64,000 nucleotides of DNA from Caulobacteraceae bacterium (GCA_947475415.1 CANJLH010000013.1:1-64000), one strand, 5' to 3'; counted from the stretch's first letter, positions 1 to 11,921 are shown. The notes: generated by a model not told the origin, from the letters alone. Numbers and translations are program-made.

Positions 1-2971
<2,971 letters not shown>

Positions 2972-3115
2972 CCGCGTCCCTCACTTCAACCGGTTACAGT
3001 CGCGCAGGCGCAAGCGCGGCCAGAAGGCGGCCGTCGCAGGCGCAAACGGCGCATTTACCCGGCGGGTCATGGCTTGTCGATGGGTCTCCGCGGCGTAGCC
3101 GAAATTCGCGCCCGA

Positions 3116-4258
3116 TCAGGCCTGATCGATCAAGCCGTGGCCAACTGAAGACGCAGATGCGCAACCGGTGAGCACCATGGCGGTCCTGAGCTCGGCGCGA
3201 AAGGTCTCAAGCAGCTTTTCGACCATCACTTCCCCGCCAGCCGCCAGTGCGAACGCCCAGGGACGGCCCACGAAACAGGCCCTCGCGCCATGGGCCAGCG
3301 CCTTGAGCACATCAAGGCCGGAGCGAACTCCGCCGTCCAGGTAGACTTCAAGTTCATCGCCCACAGCGTCGGCGATCCGCGGCAGGGCGCGGATGGAGGA
3401 CACCGCACCATCCAACTGTCGGCCGCCGTGATTGGAGACCACCAACCCTTGCGCACCAGCGCGAGCGGCGTCGCGGGAGTCCTCGGCGTCCAGCACGCCC
3501 TTGACCACGATCGGCCGATCCCAAACCTGACGGATCCAGTCGAGGTCATTCCAGGTTACCGCCGGGTCGAAATTCTCACCGATCCAGCCCCAATAGTCGT
3601 CCACACCATGCGCTGCCGGAATGGCGTCCGCCACATTACCGAACCGGTGCGGCCGTCCGCGCAGCCAAACGTCCCAGAGCCAAGCTGGCCGCATCGCGCC
3701 CTGGCAAGCGCGGCGCACGAGGCCGGCGAAGTCCGGTCGGCCGGTTAGGCCGGAGCGGATATCACGCCGACGCGCGCCAGGCGTCGGCAGATCGACGGTG
3801 AGCACGAGCACCGGGCACCCCGCCGCCCTCACCCGTTCCAGCAGCGCGCGGACATAACCGCGGTCGCGGATCATATAGAGCTGGAACCATGGCGCCGTCG
3901 CGCCATTGGCGACCTCCTCGACAGGACAGACGCCCACAGTAGAGAGGCAAAACGGAACACCTGCCGCCGCGGCCGCCCTCGCGGCCTGGACCTCTCCGCG
4001 GCGGGCGAACAGCCCGCCCATCCCAACCGGCGACAGACCAATCGGCATGGACCATTTGCGGCCCTGCAGCTCCACACCAGTTTCGACGCCAGTCATGTCG
4101 CGCATGACACGCTGACGCAGGGCGACCGCCTCGAAGTCCGCCGTGTTGCGCCCCAGAGTCACTTCACCGTACGATCCGCCGTCGATGTAGTCGAACAGCA
4201 TCCGAGGCAGTTTACGCCGGGCGAGGTCTCGATAATCGGCGACCGACGCTGGCGTCAT
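3116..4258 (-). CDS. lldD: FMN-dependent alpha-hydroxy-acid (L-lactate) dehydrogenase
   Basis: A 380-residue member of the FMN-dependent alpha-hydroxy-acid dehydrogenase family, which oxidises L-lactate or related 2-hydroxy acids. The N-terminus (YRDLARRKLPRMLFDYIDGG), SPVGMGGLF, the FQLY segment, TVDLP and the active-site block SNHGGRQLDG (His about 277) are typical, as is YLDGGVRSGLDVLKAL. The start chosen is the ATG at 4258, which follows a strong GGGGGAGGGA ribosome site; a longer in-frame start lacks this. Length fits LldD (about 380-396 residues). It lies upstream of gltB on the same strand with a 144-base gap, but no functional link is obvious. L-lactate is the likely substrate; mandelate or another 2-hydroxy acid cannot be excluded. 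Confidence 0.9.
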   Translation of the reverse strand: MTPASVADYRDLARRKLPRMLFDYIDGGSYGEVTLGRNTADFEAVALRQRVMRDMTGVETGVELQGRKWSMPIGLSPVGMGGLFARRGEVQAARAAAAAGVPFCLSTVGVCPVEEVANGATAPWFQLYMIRDRGYVRALLERVRAAGCPVLVLTVDLPTPGARRRDIRSGLTGRPDFAGLVRRACQGAMRPAWLWDVWLRGRPHRFGNVADAIPAAHGVDDYWGWIGENFDPAVTWNDLDWIRQVWDRPIVVKGVLDAEDSRDAARAGAQGLVVSNHGGRQLDGAVSSIRALPRIADAVGDELEVYLDGGVRSGLDVLKALAHGARACFVGRPWAFALAAGGEVMVEKLLETFRAELRTAMVLTGCASASSVGHGLIDQA

Positions 4259-4360
4259 GATCCCTCCCCCTTCGTGCGGCCGCATTGGCCCCACACGGGA
4301 AACTTAGACGAAAATCCAGACGCGTCGCTATTCTCGGCTTCGCGAATCCCCGGAGCGCCC

Positions 4361-4705
4361 ATGGCCGACACCATCCGCCGTCCTTTTGTCCTGATGCGCC
4401 ACCACGCCGGCTGGACGGTGGTGTTCAAAGTCCGCCAGGAATCAGTCTCGAAGATCACCGGCGTGCACCCGGAACGCGAGGCCCTGGGAGAAGAGGTGAG
4501 TTATAGCACGCGAGCTATGCTCGCACGTTTCGAAACTCAGGCCGAGGCGGAAGCCGCCGCTGGCGTTGCGCTGGCGGCATGGAAAAGTCACGACGTGCTG
4601 GTGCGCGAAGCCGAGGCGCGGCTAAGACAGGCCGAGCGGGTGCGGGAGAATGCCTGGCTGGCGGCGCTGCGCGCCACCCAGACGCCCGCCGCCGACGAAT
4701 CTTAG
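4361..4705 (+). CDS. hypothetical protein, 114 aa
   Basis: Not recognised. The protein begins MADTIRRPFVLMRHHAGWTV, has no signal peptide or membrane segment, and ends in an Ala/Glu/Arg-rich helical stretch (about residues 55-105) that could form a coiled coil. The ATG at 4361 is preceded by CGGAG; an upstream start at 4274 would extend the protein into low-quality sequence. Its stop codon overlaps that of the convergent cytochrome b561 gene by four bases. Frame and codon use look genuine. Confidence 0.6.
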   Translation: MADTIRRPFVLMRHHAGWTVVFKVRQESVSKITGVHPEREALGEEVSYSTRAMLARFETQAEAEAAAGVALAAWKSHDVLVREAEARLRQAERVRENAWLAALRATQTPAADES

Positions 4706-5388
4706 AGCCGAAGCCCCTTTGACACAAACCAGGCGATCGCCGCGGCGATCACCACCCCCAACAGCGCCCGCCACCACGGCGCGAACGTCAACCCCGGATC
4801 AGCCGGGAACATGCGTTTGCCGCTCAGCATGGGGTGGATGAGGTTCTGCTTCTTGTAGACAAGATAGAAGATCACCGCCGCCACGTGCAGTAGGATCACA
4901 ATCTGTAGGCCGTGAAAGCTGGTTTCGTGCAGTTCCGAGAACTGCCGGCCAGTGTCGAAATCAACCAGGTAGGAAAGCGGTCCGGATTCCAGTCCGTCGA
5001 TATCCACCGCGAACAGACCAAAGCTAACCTGGGCGACGAGCAAAAGTAGGATCAGCACTATGCTTACAGCGCCCACGGGATTGTGTCCGACGTGCTCGAC
5101 CGAATCCCGCGTGGCCATCGTGCGGGCATAGGCGATCACCGCCTTAGGACCCCTGACGAAACTGGCAAAGCGGGCCGTCTGACTGCCGCACACACCCCAG
5201 TAAAGTCGGAACAGCACCAATCCCATCACGGCGTAACCGGACAGGCGATGCAAATCCATCCAGCGGTTCTCGGCGGCGACCCACGAGAACACGAACAACG
5301 CGACCAGCGCCCAATGGACGATGCGCGTTGGTCCATCCCATAGCCTCGCCCGCACAGGCCCCTGCGGCGCCTCCTCCCCCTCAGCCAT
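4702..5388 (-). CDS. cytochrome b561-family di-haem membrane protein
   Basis: An integral membrane cytochrome of 228 residues with four clear hydrophobic segments (about 26-42, 50-66, 106-128 and 160-178) and a fifth near the C-terminus (about 206-222). Candidate haem-ligating histidines are His25, His47, His154/His159 and His168, as in the b561 / Ni-Fe-hydrogenase b-type cytochrome superfamily. Its start codon overlaps the stop of the cytochrome c-prime gene (TGATG), so the two are probably co-translated. This b561 + class II cytochrome c pairing is common in proteobacteria and suggests electron transfer between the quinone pool and the periplasmic c-type cytochrome. The physiological substrate is unknown. 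Confidence 0.88.
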   Translation of the reverse strand: MAEGEEAPQGPVRARLWDGPTRIVHWALVALFVFSWVAAENRWMDLHRLSGYAVMGLVLFRLYWGVCGSQTARFASFVRGPKAVIAYARTMATRDSVEHVGHNPVGAVSIVLILLLLVAQVSFGLFAVDIDGLESGPLSYLVDFDTGRQFSELHETSFHGLQIVILLHVAAVIFYLVYKKQNLIHPMLSGKRMFPADPGLTFAPWWRALLGVVIAAAIAWFVSKGLRL

Positions 5389-5864
5389 CAGGCGGGATTG
5401 ACGCGGTATTTGTCGTGACAGCCCTTGCAGGCCATGCCGACCGGGCGGACCTGGGCCTTGAAGGCGTCGAGATTTCCGCTGTTCGCCGCCTCGGAAAGTT
5501 TGGCGGTCTCAGTCTTCAGCGCCGCCGCCGCCGCCGCAAAGCCCGCCGCATCCTTCCAGATTTCAGGCTTGGCGGCGGTCTTATAGGTCTTGGAGGGCCC
5601 GGTCCCCTTGGGGAACCAAGCATCCGCCTGTCCGCCTAGGCTGGCCATTTTCGCGGCGGAGGCCTCCAACACCGCCATGTCAGGCGTAGGCGACTTCAGT
5701 TGATCGCTGATCGCCTTGAACGCCCCGCCGATCTGCTTGAAATTCGCCTGCCGATCAGCGACCGCCTTTTTGGCGTCGATCTTCGCAATCGCGCCACCGC
5801 CCGCCACCGCAAGCCCAACGCTGAGCGCCATCGCCCATCTAAGATTACGCCCGAATCCAGACAT
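5388..5864 (-). CDS. cytochrome c-prime (class II c-type cytochrome)
   Basis: A secreted 158-residue protein with an N-terminal signal sequence (hydrophobic core about residues 10-25, AIA cleavage region) and a four-helix-bundle-like body. The haem-binding CKGCH motif is at residues 146-150, close to the C-terminus, which is the hallmark of class II cytochromes c. An AAGGA ribosome site precedes the ATG. The downstream b561 gene overlaps its stop. Family members bind NO or act as periplasmic electron carriers. Maturation would need the Ccm system, part of which is encoded at 48.5-52.6 kb. Confidence 0.9.
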   Translation of the reverse strand: MSGFGRNLRWAMALSVGLAVAGGGAIAKIDAKKAVADRQANFKQIGGAFKAISDQLKSPTPDMAVLEASAAKMASLGGQADAWFPKGTGPSKTYKTAAKPEIWKDAAGFAAAAAALKTETAKLSEAANSGNLDAFKAQVRPVGMACKGCHDKYRVNPA

Positions 5865-5953
5865 GCAATATTCCTTTGCGAATGCGCCGCTCGCGCCTGG
5901 CGGGAGATTGACGAGGCTTTGCTGCTTTCGTCAATTGGGCGCCGCATTCAGGA

Positions 5954-6514
5954 TCAATGCGCCACGCCACGTCGGGTCAGGACCTGAACCATCGTACGGA
6001 CCATGATCTGCAGGTCGAACGCAAAGGACATGCGTTGCAGGTACGTCTGGTCCAAGGCGGCCTTTTCCGGAATCGGTAGCTCGTCGCGGCCGTTGATCTG
6101 CGCCCAACCCGTGATGCCCGGCCGCAGTCGGTCGACACCGGATGCGGCGCGAAGAGCGATCAGGTCATCCTGATTAAACAGCGCCGGCCGTGGCCCAACC
6201 ATACTCATGTCGCCAGTCAGGACGCTCCAAAGCTGGGGAAGTTCATCGAGGCTGGAGCGGCGAAGGAAACGCCCCAGCGGGGTGATCCAGGCCTGCGGAT
6301 CCTCCAGCCTGTGGGTCGGGACGTCGGGCGCTCCGACCCGCATGGTTCGGAACTTGGGCATGTCGTAGAGGCGGGCTCCGCGCCCTACTCGCCGCGACCA
6401 GTGCAGAGCCGGGCCGGGCGAGTCCAACCGAACCGCGAGCGCAATCAGCAGCATCAGCGGCGCAAGGATGATGCATCCCAGGCCAGCCGCCAGGACATCG
6501 AACAACCGCTTCAC
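5954..6514 (-). CDS. sugar-phosphate (undecaprenyl-phosphate) transferase, PglC/WcaJ C-terminal type
   Basis: A monotopic phosphoglycosyl transferase that moves a sugar-1-phosphate from a nucleotide sugar onto undecaprenyl phosphate, starting an exopolysaccharide or glycan chain. Visible are the N-terminal re-entrant hydrophobic helix (about residues 3-28), KFRTM, the catalytic Asp-Glu pair in DELPQLWSVL, MVGPRP and RPGITGWAQINGRDE. I chose the GTG at 6514 (VKRLFDVLAAG), giving 186 residues, the usual PglC size. The longer ATG frame to 6637 would overlap the upstream gene and adds only Arg-rich sequence. No other polysaccharide genes lie nearby, so it is an orphan here. Confidence 0.88.
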   Translation of the reverse strand: MKRLFDVLAAGLGCIILAPLMLLIALAVRLDSPGPALHWSRRVGRGARLYDMPKFRTMRVGAPDVPTHRLEDPQAWITPLGRFLRRSSLDELPQLWSVLTGDMSMVGPRPALFNQDDLIALRAASGVDRLRPGITGWAQINGRDELPIPEKAALDQTYLQRMSFAFDLQIMVRTMVQVLTRRGVAH

Positions 6515-6584
6515 CCGCGCCAGGTCTCCTCGCCCAATCGGACGACAGGTTAGGCGCCGCTGAGCGCGAGGCCAAGCGAAGCGA

Positions 6585-7124
6585 TCAGTTTGCGGCGCGC
6601 GGCGACGTCGTGCGCCGCGTCTGCCGACGGCGGCCATTGGTGTTCGGCGCCGCGGCCGGGGCGGATTTCGCCGGTTCGGGCTCGGGCGAGGCTACCGGCG
6701 CCGCGAAGCCGGACATGTCCAGACGCGGCGCATCGCCGCCATCATCAGGCGCCGTCAGATGCAGCCTCGTCTCCGCCGCGTCGATGACCGGATCTATGAC
6801 CGCAGCGGCCGCCGCCGCGGCTTCATCGATGGTTTCCTCGACAAGTTCGACAGCGGCGGCCATCACCTCTTCGGTGGTTTCAACAGCCGCGCTAGCGGCC
6901 TCGGCCATCGGCGCGATCGCCGCGGCGGCCTTTTTGCCCAGCAGCTGTTCCAGGTTCACCGGCCTCGCCCAACGGGTCAGCAGCCAATAGGCCACGCCCG
7001 CGCCAGCCGCGCCGGCATAGAAGAACCAGAGCGGCGAAACGGCGCCGACCGGGAATCGCAGGGCTTCATTCCCTGACTTGGAACCCTCGGCCGCCCGGCC
7101 AGAAGCTTCAAAGGACGCTGACAT
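6585..7124 (-). CDS. alanine-rich single-pass membrane protein, 179 aa
   Basis: Function unknown. The start ATG at 7124 has a strong GCAGGAGGT ribosome site; an upstream ATG lacks one. One membrane segment is seen at about residues 31-51 (PLWFFYAGAAGAGVAYWLL). It is followed by a long Ala/Glu-rich, probably helical region with repeated VETTEEV / VELVEET patterns, then a Pro-rich stretch and a very basic tail (NGRRRQTRRTT). The layout suggests a membrane anchor with a long extension, perhaps binding nucleic acid or an envelope partner through the basic tail; this is inference. Confidence 0.65.
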   Translation of the reverse strand: MSASFEASGRAAEGSKSGNEALRFPVGAVSPLWFFYAGAAGAGVAYWLLTRWARPVNLEQLLGKKAAAAIAPMAEAASAAVETTEEVMAAAVELVEETIDEAAAAAAAVIDPVIDAAETRLHLTAPDDGGDAPRLDMSGFAAPVASPEPEPAKSAPAAAPNTNGRRRQTRRTTSPRAAN

Positions 7125-7198
7125 GGAGACCTCCTGCAATGCGGATTGTGCGTCGCAGCATAACACGCCCGCAATACTTCGCACCTGCAAAATTCAAC

Positions 7199-8017
7199 CT
7201 ATGCCGGCGACCAGACCCGCGCCTGGGCGCCAGGTGCGCCGAGGTGTTGCGCGACCCACCCACAGGTCGCGTCAAGCGATGCGGCCAGACCGCTGGGCGG
7301 CCGCAGGATAACCAGAGCGCAACCGTTCATCCGCATGGGATCGGTTAGCGGACGCATACGTGTTTCAGCTACCAGAAGCGGTTCGCGCGGACAGGCGTCT
7401 CTGAGATCGCGCAGGAAAGCGTCAAAGGTTTCCAGGTCCTTCAGTGGTGTCCAGATCATGGCGATCGCATCCGGGCCGGCGGCGAGCCAAGGACAGACTG
7501 CGGCGATAATCCGCTGGTAATCGTCGGCCCGCTCAAAGGGTGGGTCGATCAGCGCCAACGCCGGTCCGGCGGCACGCAACCGCGTAAGTTCAGTATAGCC
7601 ATCTGCGCATCGGGTCTCGACATTGGGCCGACCCGCCAGGAGCCGCGCCAGGCTCGCGTGTTCTTCAGGCCGCATCTCACAGGCGATCAACCTGTCCGCC
7701 CCGCTGAGCGCGCTCGCCGCCAACAGGGGCGAGCCCGGATAGACTGTGAGGCCACCGCCCCCGTTCTGCTTGCCCACGGCCACGGTGAGTGCCTCCAGCG
7801 CAGGCGGCCGCGCCGCAGCGGCCATGAGCTTCGCCACGCCGTCAGCCGCCTCGCCAGACCGACGCGCCTCGGGACCAGCCAGGTCATATCGGCCGGCGCC
7901 TGCATGGGTATCCACCACCGTGATCGGTCGGCGCATGAGGCTGATCAGCGACAGCAAGGCGGCGTGCTTGACCAGATCGGCGAAATTGCCGGCGTGAAAA
8001 GCGTGGCGATAGTTCAC
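7199..8017 (-). CDS. rlmJ: 23S rRNA (adenine2030-N6)-methyltransferase
   Basis: RlmJ methylates N6 of A2030 in 23S rRNA. The protein (272 residues) starts with the highly characteristic MNYRHAFHAGNFADLVKH, has an SAM-binding region VVDTHAGAGRYDL near residues 34-46, and the N6-adenine methylase motif DPPF at about residue 158. Length matches the family (about 280). The start is a GTG with an AGGAAA ribosome site. It begins nine bases after the stop of the TonB-dependent receptor gene, so the two could share a transcript, though no functional link is known. Confidence 0.95.
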   Translation of the reverse strand: MNYRHAFHAGNFADLVKHAALLSLISLMRRPITVVDTHAGAGRYDLAGPEARRSGEAADGVAKLMAAAARPPALEALTVAVGKQNGGGGLTVYPGSPLLAASALSGADRLIACEMRPEEHASLARLLAGRPNVETRCADGYTELTRLRAAGPALALIDPPFERADDYQRIIAAVCPWLAAGPDAIAMIWTPLKDLETFDAFLRDLRDACPREPLLVAETRMRPLTDPMRMNGCALVILRPPSGLAASLDATCGWVAQHLGAPGAQARVWSPA

Positions 8018-8025
8018 TGGATTTC

Positions 8026-10020
8026 CTAACGCCTGAGCGAAAAGCCAAATCGCACTGTGCGGGGCGCCGCGTAGCTGGCCACCCCATCGGCGGTCTCGCC
8101 CACCTCCTGGCGCGCATCCGCAATGTTCTCCAGCGCCACATAGACTTCCCGCCCCCCGCCAAGACTCCAGCCAACCCGGGCATCGATCGCGGTCGCCGCC
8201 TGCAGGACCCGCACATTCAGGTCGTCCTCGAACCGTGCGCTCTCGTAACGCAGGTTCGCCGAAAGAGTCAGGCGATCGACGGGCCGCAGGTCAGCGCCCG
8301 CAGTGACCGTCAGCTCTGGAGTTTGGGCCGGCCGCTTGCCGGTCAACTGCGCCGCCGCGACACCCCCATGAACCCTGGCGTGGGTTGCCGAGAATGCCGC
8401 CCGCAGGGTCAGTGCCGCTGAAACCTCGGCGGCGGCGTCACCCTCCACCCCCCAGGCCTCGATCTCTCCCAAGTTGCGCCGCTGCCGCAACACCCCACCG
8501 GCGGGGATGAAGCCTGCTGTGGGAAATGTCCCCGGTCCGATGCCGATGGTGACATTGGTGATGGGGTCCTCGAGTCGGTTGTAGAAGCCCGTCAGGCTCC
8601 AACTCAGAGAGCCCTCGCCCCCTAAGCCGATTTCGGCGCCGCGCAGCGTCTCGGGTTTCAGGCCAGGGTTGGCCTCCGTCACATCGTTGCCGACCCGGAA
8701 CGGGCGATGGAGTTCGTTGAGCGTCGGCGGCCTAAACCCCGCATAAGCCGCCGTTCGCACCCACAGCGCATCGCTCAATCCGTAACGGAGACCCAATCGG
8801 GCGGTCGGCGTGGTCCCGTTGGCGCCCTGGGCGCGGCTATCCAATGTGAGCGCACCGTTGGCGAGATCGGTTTCGCGCCGCACGGCGCTATCCGCGCGCC
8901 AGGCGTCGATCCGCGCGCCGCCCGTCAGTATCAACGGGCCGCGGTCCAGGACCGCCTCCACATAGGCCCCGGCGACACGGGTGTGACCGCCAGCCTCCCG
9001 CCCCCTGGTGAAGGCGCCGTTGACGACGCGGAACCGTTCGAAATCTGTCCCTTGAGCGGCGCGGGCGTCAACGCCGAGTTCGAAGGCCCAGTCCCCGCTC
9101 ACAGTCTGCAGGGCGGCGTTGAAGCCATAGCCCAGCGCCGGGGTGCGGTACTGATCGTTGGCGGGCGTTACGCTTGTCCGACCGGCGGCAACCGCCACGG
9201 AACTGTTTTTCAAGTCGCTGGCCCGCACCCAACCCTGCAGCCGCCAGCCCCCGACCCCAGTCTTAGGCGTTCGGGCCAGGGTAACAGCCGCCGAGGCGCC
9301 GCTGGACCGAGACTTGGCGCCGGCTAAGCCTGCGCCGCGGTCCTCGCGGTAGGCGTCAACGCGCAGGGCCGCGCGGGCGCCCGCAAGGTCGCCGTCCACT
9401 CGCGCAGCGAAGGAACCGCTGCGAAGCTCCGCGCGGCGGTCGGCGCGTCCGGCGGCCGCGCCGCGGACGGGAATATATCCCTCAGTGGACTGGGTGCTGG
9501 CTGTCACCAGCAGGCCAGGCGCGCCGCCGGACGCGGCGATGCGTCCGCTCCGCCGCGACCCAGCGGAGATGTCCAGCGCCTGCAATCCGTCGCCGGATCC
9601 GCGCTCCTGGAGCATCACAACCCCGGTCAGTGCGCCCGCGCCATAGGGCCCCGCCCCTGCGCCGCGCACCACTGTCGCCCCTGCAAGGCTCTCCGGCGGC
9701 AGGGCCGACCAGATCACCCAGCCGCCGAAGGGGTCATTCTGCGGCGCGCCGTCCAGCGTGACCAGCGCCCGCCCGGCCCCTGACGGCGCGATCGCCCGAA
9801 GCGACAGGCCCTGTATGGTCGGGTTGGCCGCTTCGCTACCTGTGCGCCGAAAGAGCGATACGCCCGGTACGCGCTTGAGGGCGTCGTCGAGGCGCGGCGC
9901 GGTGCGCAGGTCCTCGATCCGGACAGCTGAAAACGCCGCCTCCCCGCCAAGCGGCGCCAGGCGCGGCAGAGGCATGACGACAACTGTCTCGACTTGCGGC
10001 GGCGGAGCGTCGGACAACAT
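8026..10020 (-). CDS. TonB-dependent outer-membrane receptor
   Basis: A 664-residue TonB-dependent receptor. After a possible TonB box (ETVVVMPLP), the plug domain shows LDDALKRVPGVSLFRRTG, IQGLSLRAIAPSGAGRALVTLDG and VVRGAGAGPYGAGALTGVV. The C-terminal beta-barrel ends in a strand with a terminal aromatic-plus-basic pattern (VRFGFSLRR). The ATG at 10020 has GGGAG upstream; a TTG at 10053 is possible and a stop codon lies just upstream of it. No signal peptide is visible from either start, which is abnormal for an outer-membrane protein. The -1 frame just upstream contains a weakly hydrophobic stretch. Substrate unknown; siderophore, cobalamin or sugar types are all possible. Confidence 0.88.
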   Translation of the reverse strand: MLSDAPPPQVETVVVMPLPRLAPLGGEAAFSAVRIEDLRTAPRLDDALKRVPGVSLFRRTGSEAANPTIQGLSLRAIAPSGAGRALVTLDGAPQNDPFGGWVIWSALPPESLAGATVVRGAGAGPYGAGALTGVVMLQERGSGDGLQALDISAGSRRSGRIAASGGAPGLLVTASTQSTEGYIPVRGAAAGRADRRAELRSGSFAARVDGDLAGARAALRVDAYREDRGAGLAGAKSRSSGASAAVTLARTPKTGVGGWRLQGWVRASDLKNSSVAVAAGRTSVTPANDQYRTPALGYGFNAALQTVSGDWAFELGVDARAAQGTDFERFRVVNGAFTRGREAGGHTRVAGAYVEAVLDRGPLILTGGARIDAWRADSAVRRETDLANGALTLDSRAQGANGTTPTARLGLRYGLSDALWVRTAAYAGFRPPTLNELHRPFRVGNDVTEANPGLKPETLRGAEIGLGGEGSLSWSLTGFYNRLEDPITNVTIGIGPGTFPTAGFIPAGGVLRQRRNLGEIEAWGVEGDAAAEVSAALTLRAAFSATHARVHGGVAAAQLTGKRPAQTPELTVTAGADLRPVDRLTLSANLRYESARFEDDLNVRVLQAATAIDARVGWSLGGGREVYVALENIADARQEVGETADGVASYAAPRTVRFGFSLRR

Positions 10021-10099
10021 CGTCTCCCGTCGGTGGGTGGGCGGCCAGACCAAGGCCTAGCCTCAGCCGTCCGCGCCGGCAATCTCCTGAATTCTCCAT

Positions 10100-10120
10100 A
10101 ATATTAATAACGAATATTAA
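10100..10120. promoter_or_regulatory. AT-rich direct repeat between divergent genes
   Basis: The 176-base gap between the divergent receptor and metalloprotease genes holds an AT-rich island. The octamer AATATTAA occurs at 10100-10107 and again at 10113-10120, a 13-base period, followed by CC to give a TTAACC element. TTAACC resembles a half of the CtrA box, but the spacing to the other TTAA is nine rather than seven. It could be a regulator site or promoter serving either gene. No firm -10/-35 pair was identified. Confidence 0.35.
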
Positions 10121-10196
10121 CCTTATGACTTCAAAAGAGATTCACTCAGTGAGGCGATGATCGGGTCCCGGCTGCGCGCCCAGGACCCGCCTCGTC

Positions 10197-11804
10197 ATGC
10201 CCGCCCCAACCCAAAGTCAGATCACCTCCGCGCTGCTTTACACGGACTATTGGTGGGGCGGCTCCACCGTCACCTACAGCGTCGCCACATCGGCGAGCGC
10301 ATGGTCTGGTTATCCGGCCACGGGCGAACAGGCCAACGCCGCATTCAGTGTGCTCAGCGCCGCCCAGGCTGCCCGCTTCGCCGCGGCGGTGGCGGCCTGG
10401 GACCAGGTTACGGCGCTCACCCTCGTCCAGTCGAGCGAACCTTCACAGCCCGGCCAGATCCGCGTCGCATTTACGGACGCCGAGGCGTTCGCGAACAGCG
10501 GGACCTGGGGCTATGCCAATACGCCACCGTTCCACGGCGGCGGAGTCAGCGCCAAAAACGGTGACATTTGGATCGACAATCAGTACGCCGCCGCCAGCTT
10601 CGCAGCGGGCGGATACGACTTCATGGCGACAATCCATGAACTCGGCCATGCGCTCGGCCTGAAGCATTCCTTCGAGGATGGCGCCGTCCTACCCGCGGAA
10701 TTCGATAGCCACCGCTACACGGTGATGAGCTACAACGACTATACCGACAACGTCTTTCGAACGCTGGAGGCGACGGCGACCGGTGTCCGGACAGTGGTCA
10801 GCGCCATATTCCCGACGACGCCAATGGTGTTCGACATTCTGGCGATCCAGTCACGTTACGGCGCTGACACCGCAACGGGCGCCGGCGCGAACACCTATAC
10901 GTTCTCCCAGGCCACTCCATTCATGCAGACGATCTACGACGCCGGCGGGATCGACGTCATAGACCTCTCTGCCCATACGCGGGGTTCCATCGTCGATCTG
11001 ACGCCAGGGTCCTATTCCTCCATCGCCTACTATTCGGCGAGCGATCAGGCCGCCTTCTGGACCCAGCAGTTCGGTTGGGCGGCAAGTTTCATATCCCAGC
11101 AATTCAACCAAGCCTCGACCTATACGTGGTCCAACAACCTGGGCATCGCCTATGGGGTGGTGATCGAAAACGTCGTCGGCTCCGCCGGCGGCGACACGAT
11201 CAGCGGCAATGATGCTGCCAACAATCTGGCAGGGAACGCGGGCGCGGATTCGATCAACGGCCTGAATGGTGACGACTATCTGCGCGGCGGCGATAGCGGC
11301 GACACTCTGGTGGGCGGCGCCGGCTTTGACGACATCAACGGCAACACCGGCGACGATTCCGCGGCCGGCGGCCTCGGCGCCGACTGGGTGGTGGGCGGCC
11401 AGAACAATGATTTCCTGCTGGGCGAGGACGGTGACGACATCGTCTATGGCAACCTCGGCAACGACACAGGCGATGGCGGCGTCGGCAATGACACGGTGCG
11501 CGGCGGCCAAGGCGACGACTCCCTGGCCGGCGGCGCCGGCGCCGACTGGATCTCCGGCGACCGCGGCAATGACACCATGAGCGGCGGCGCGGGGGCGGAT
11601 ATTTTCCACTCCTCGACCGGCGCCGGAATCGACCGGGTGACGGACTTCCACTTGTCGGAAGGCGACCGGGTGCTCTTGGATCCCGGAACCGCCTACACCG
11701 TGCGCCAATCCGGCGCCGACACCATCGTCGACCTCGGCGCCGGAGACCAGGTGGTGCTGGTGGGCGTGTCGATGACTTCGCTTACGGGCGCCTGGATCAC
11801 CTAG
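10197..11804 (+). CDS. serralysin-type (M10) zinc metalloprotease with RTX repeats
   Basis: A predicted secreted, calcium-stabilised protease of 535 residues. The zinc site HELGHALGLKH is at 147-157 (catalytic Glu148) and the Met-turn VMSYN at about 176-180, as in the metzincin M10 peptidases. From about residue 330 to 480 it carries glycine/aspartate-rich nonapeptides (for example GGAGADWISG, GGQGDDSLAG) that form calcium-binding beta-rolls. There is no N-terminal signal peptide and the C-terminal segment ends in hydrophobic residues, as expected for a type I secretion substrate. No type I exporter (HlyB/HlyD/TolC-like ABC set) is in the window. A weak AGGA precedes the ATG. Confidence 0.93.
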   Translation: MPAPTQSQITSALLYTDYWWGGSTVTYSVATSASAWSGYPATGEQANAAFSVLSAAQAARFAAAVAAWDQVTALTLVQSSEPSQPGQIRVAFTDAEAFANSGTWGYANTPPFHGGGVSAKNGDIWIDNQYAAASFAAGGYDFMATIHELGHALGLKHSFEDGAVLPAEFDSHRYTVMSYNDYTDNVFRTLEATATGVRTVVSAIFPTTPMVFDILAIQSRYGADTATGAGANTYTFSQATPFMQTIYDAGGIDVIDLSAHTRGSIVDLTPGSYSSIAYYSASDQAAFWTQQFGWAASFISQQFNQASTYTWSNNLGIAYGVVIENVVGSAGGDTISGNDAANNLAGNAGADSINGLNGDDYLRGGDSGDTLVGGAGFDDINGNTGDDSAAGGLGADWVVGGQNNDFLLGEDGDDIVYGNLGNDTGDGGVGNDTVRGGQGDDSLAGGAGADWISGDRGNDTMSGGAGADIFHSSTGAGIDRVTDFHLSEGDRVLLDPGTAYTVRQSGADTIVDLGAGDQVVLVGVSMTSLTGAWIT

Positions 11805-11921
11805 TTAGACATCGGCGGCTTTCCCGTCGCACAATCCCGGCGCAAACTGCGTTTGATCGGATTCAAGCGCGGAGGGCGGTATGCGCCGAATGGCGAAGCA
11901 AATCGACAAGGACGCCGTCCT

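Noticed and set aside
10102..10122. CtrA box before the metalloprotease gene
   Set aside because: The TTAA elements are nine bases apart rather than the seven of the TTAA-N7-TTAAC consensus, so only a half-site is present.
11200..11600. Regularly repeated DNA in the RTX genes that could be mistaken for a CRISPR or tandem repeat array
   Set aside because: The periodicity is about 27 bases and matches nine-residue GGxGxDxLx peptide repeats in the coding frame; repeats are degenerate and lack spacers.
10851..11708. 285-codon minus-strand frame through the RTX repeats
   Set aside because: It is the mirror of the repeat codons; the plus-strand gene has a complete zinc protease motif.
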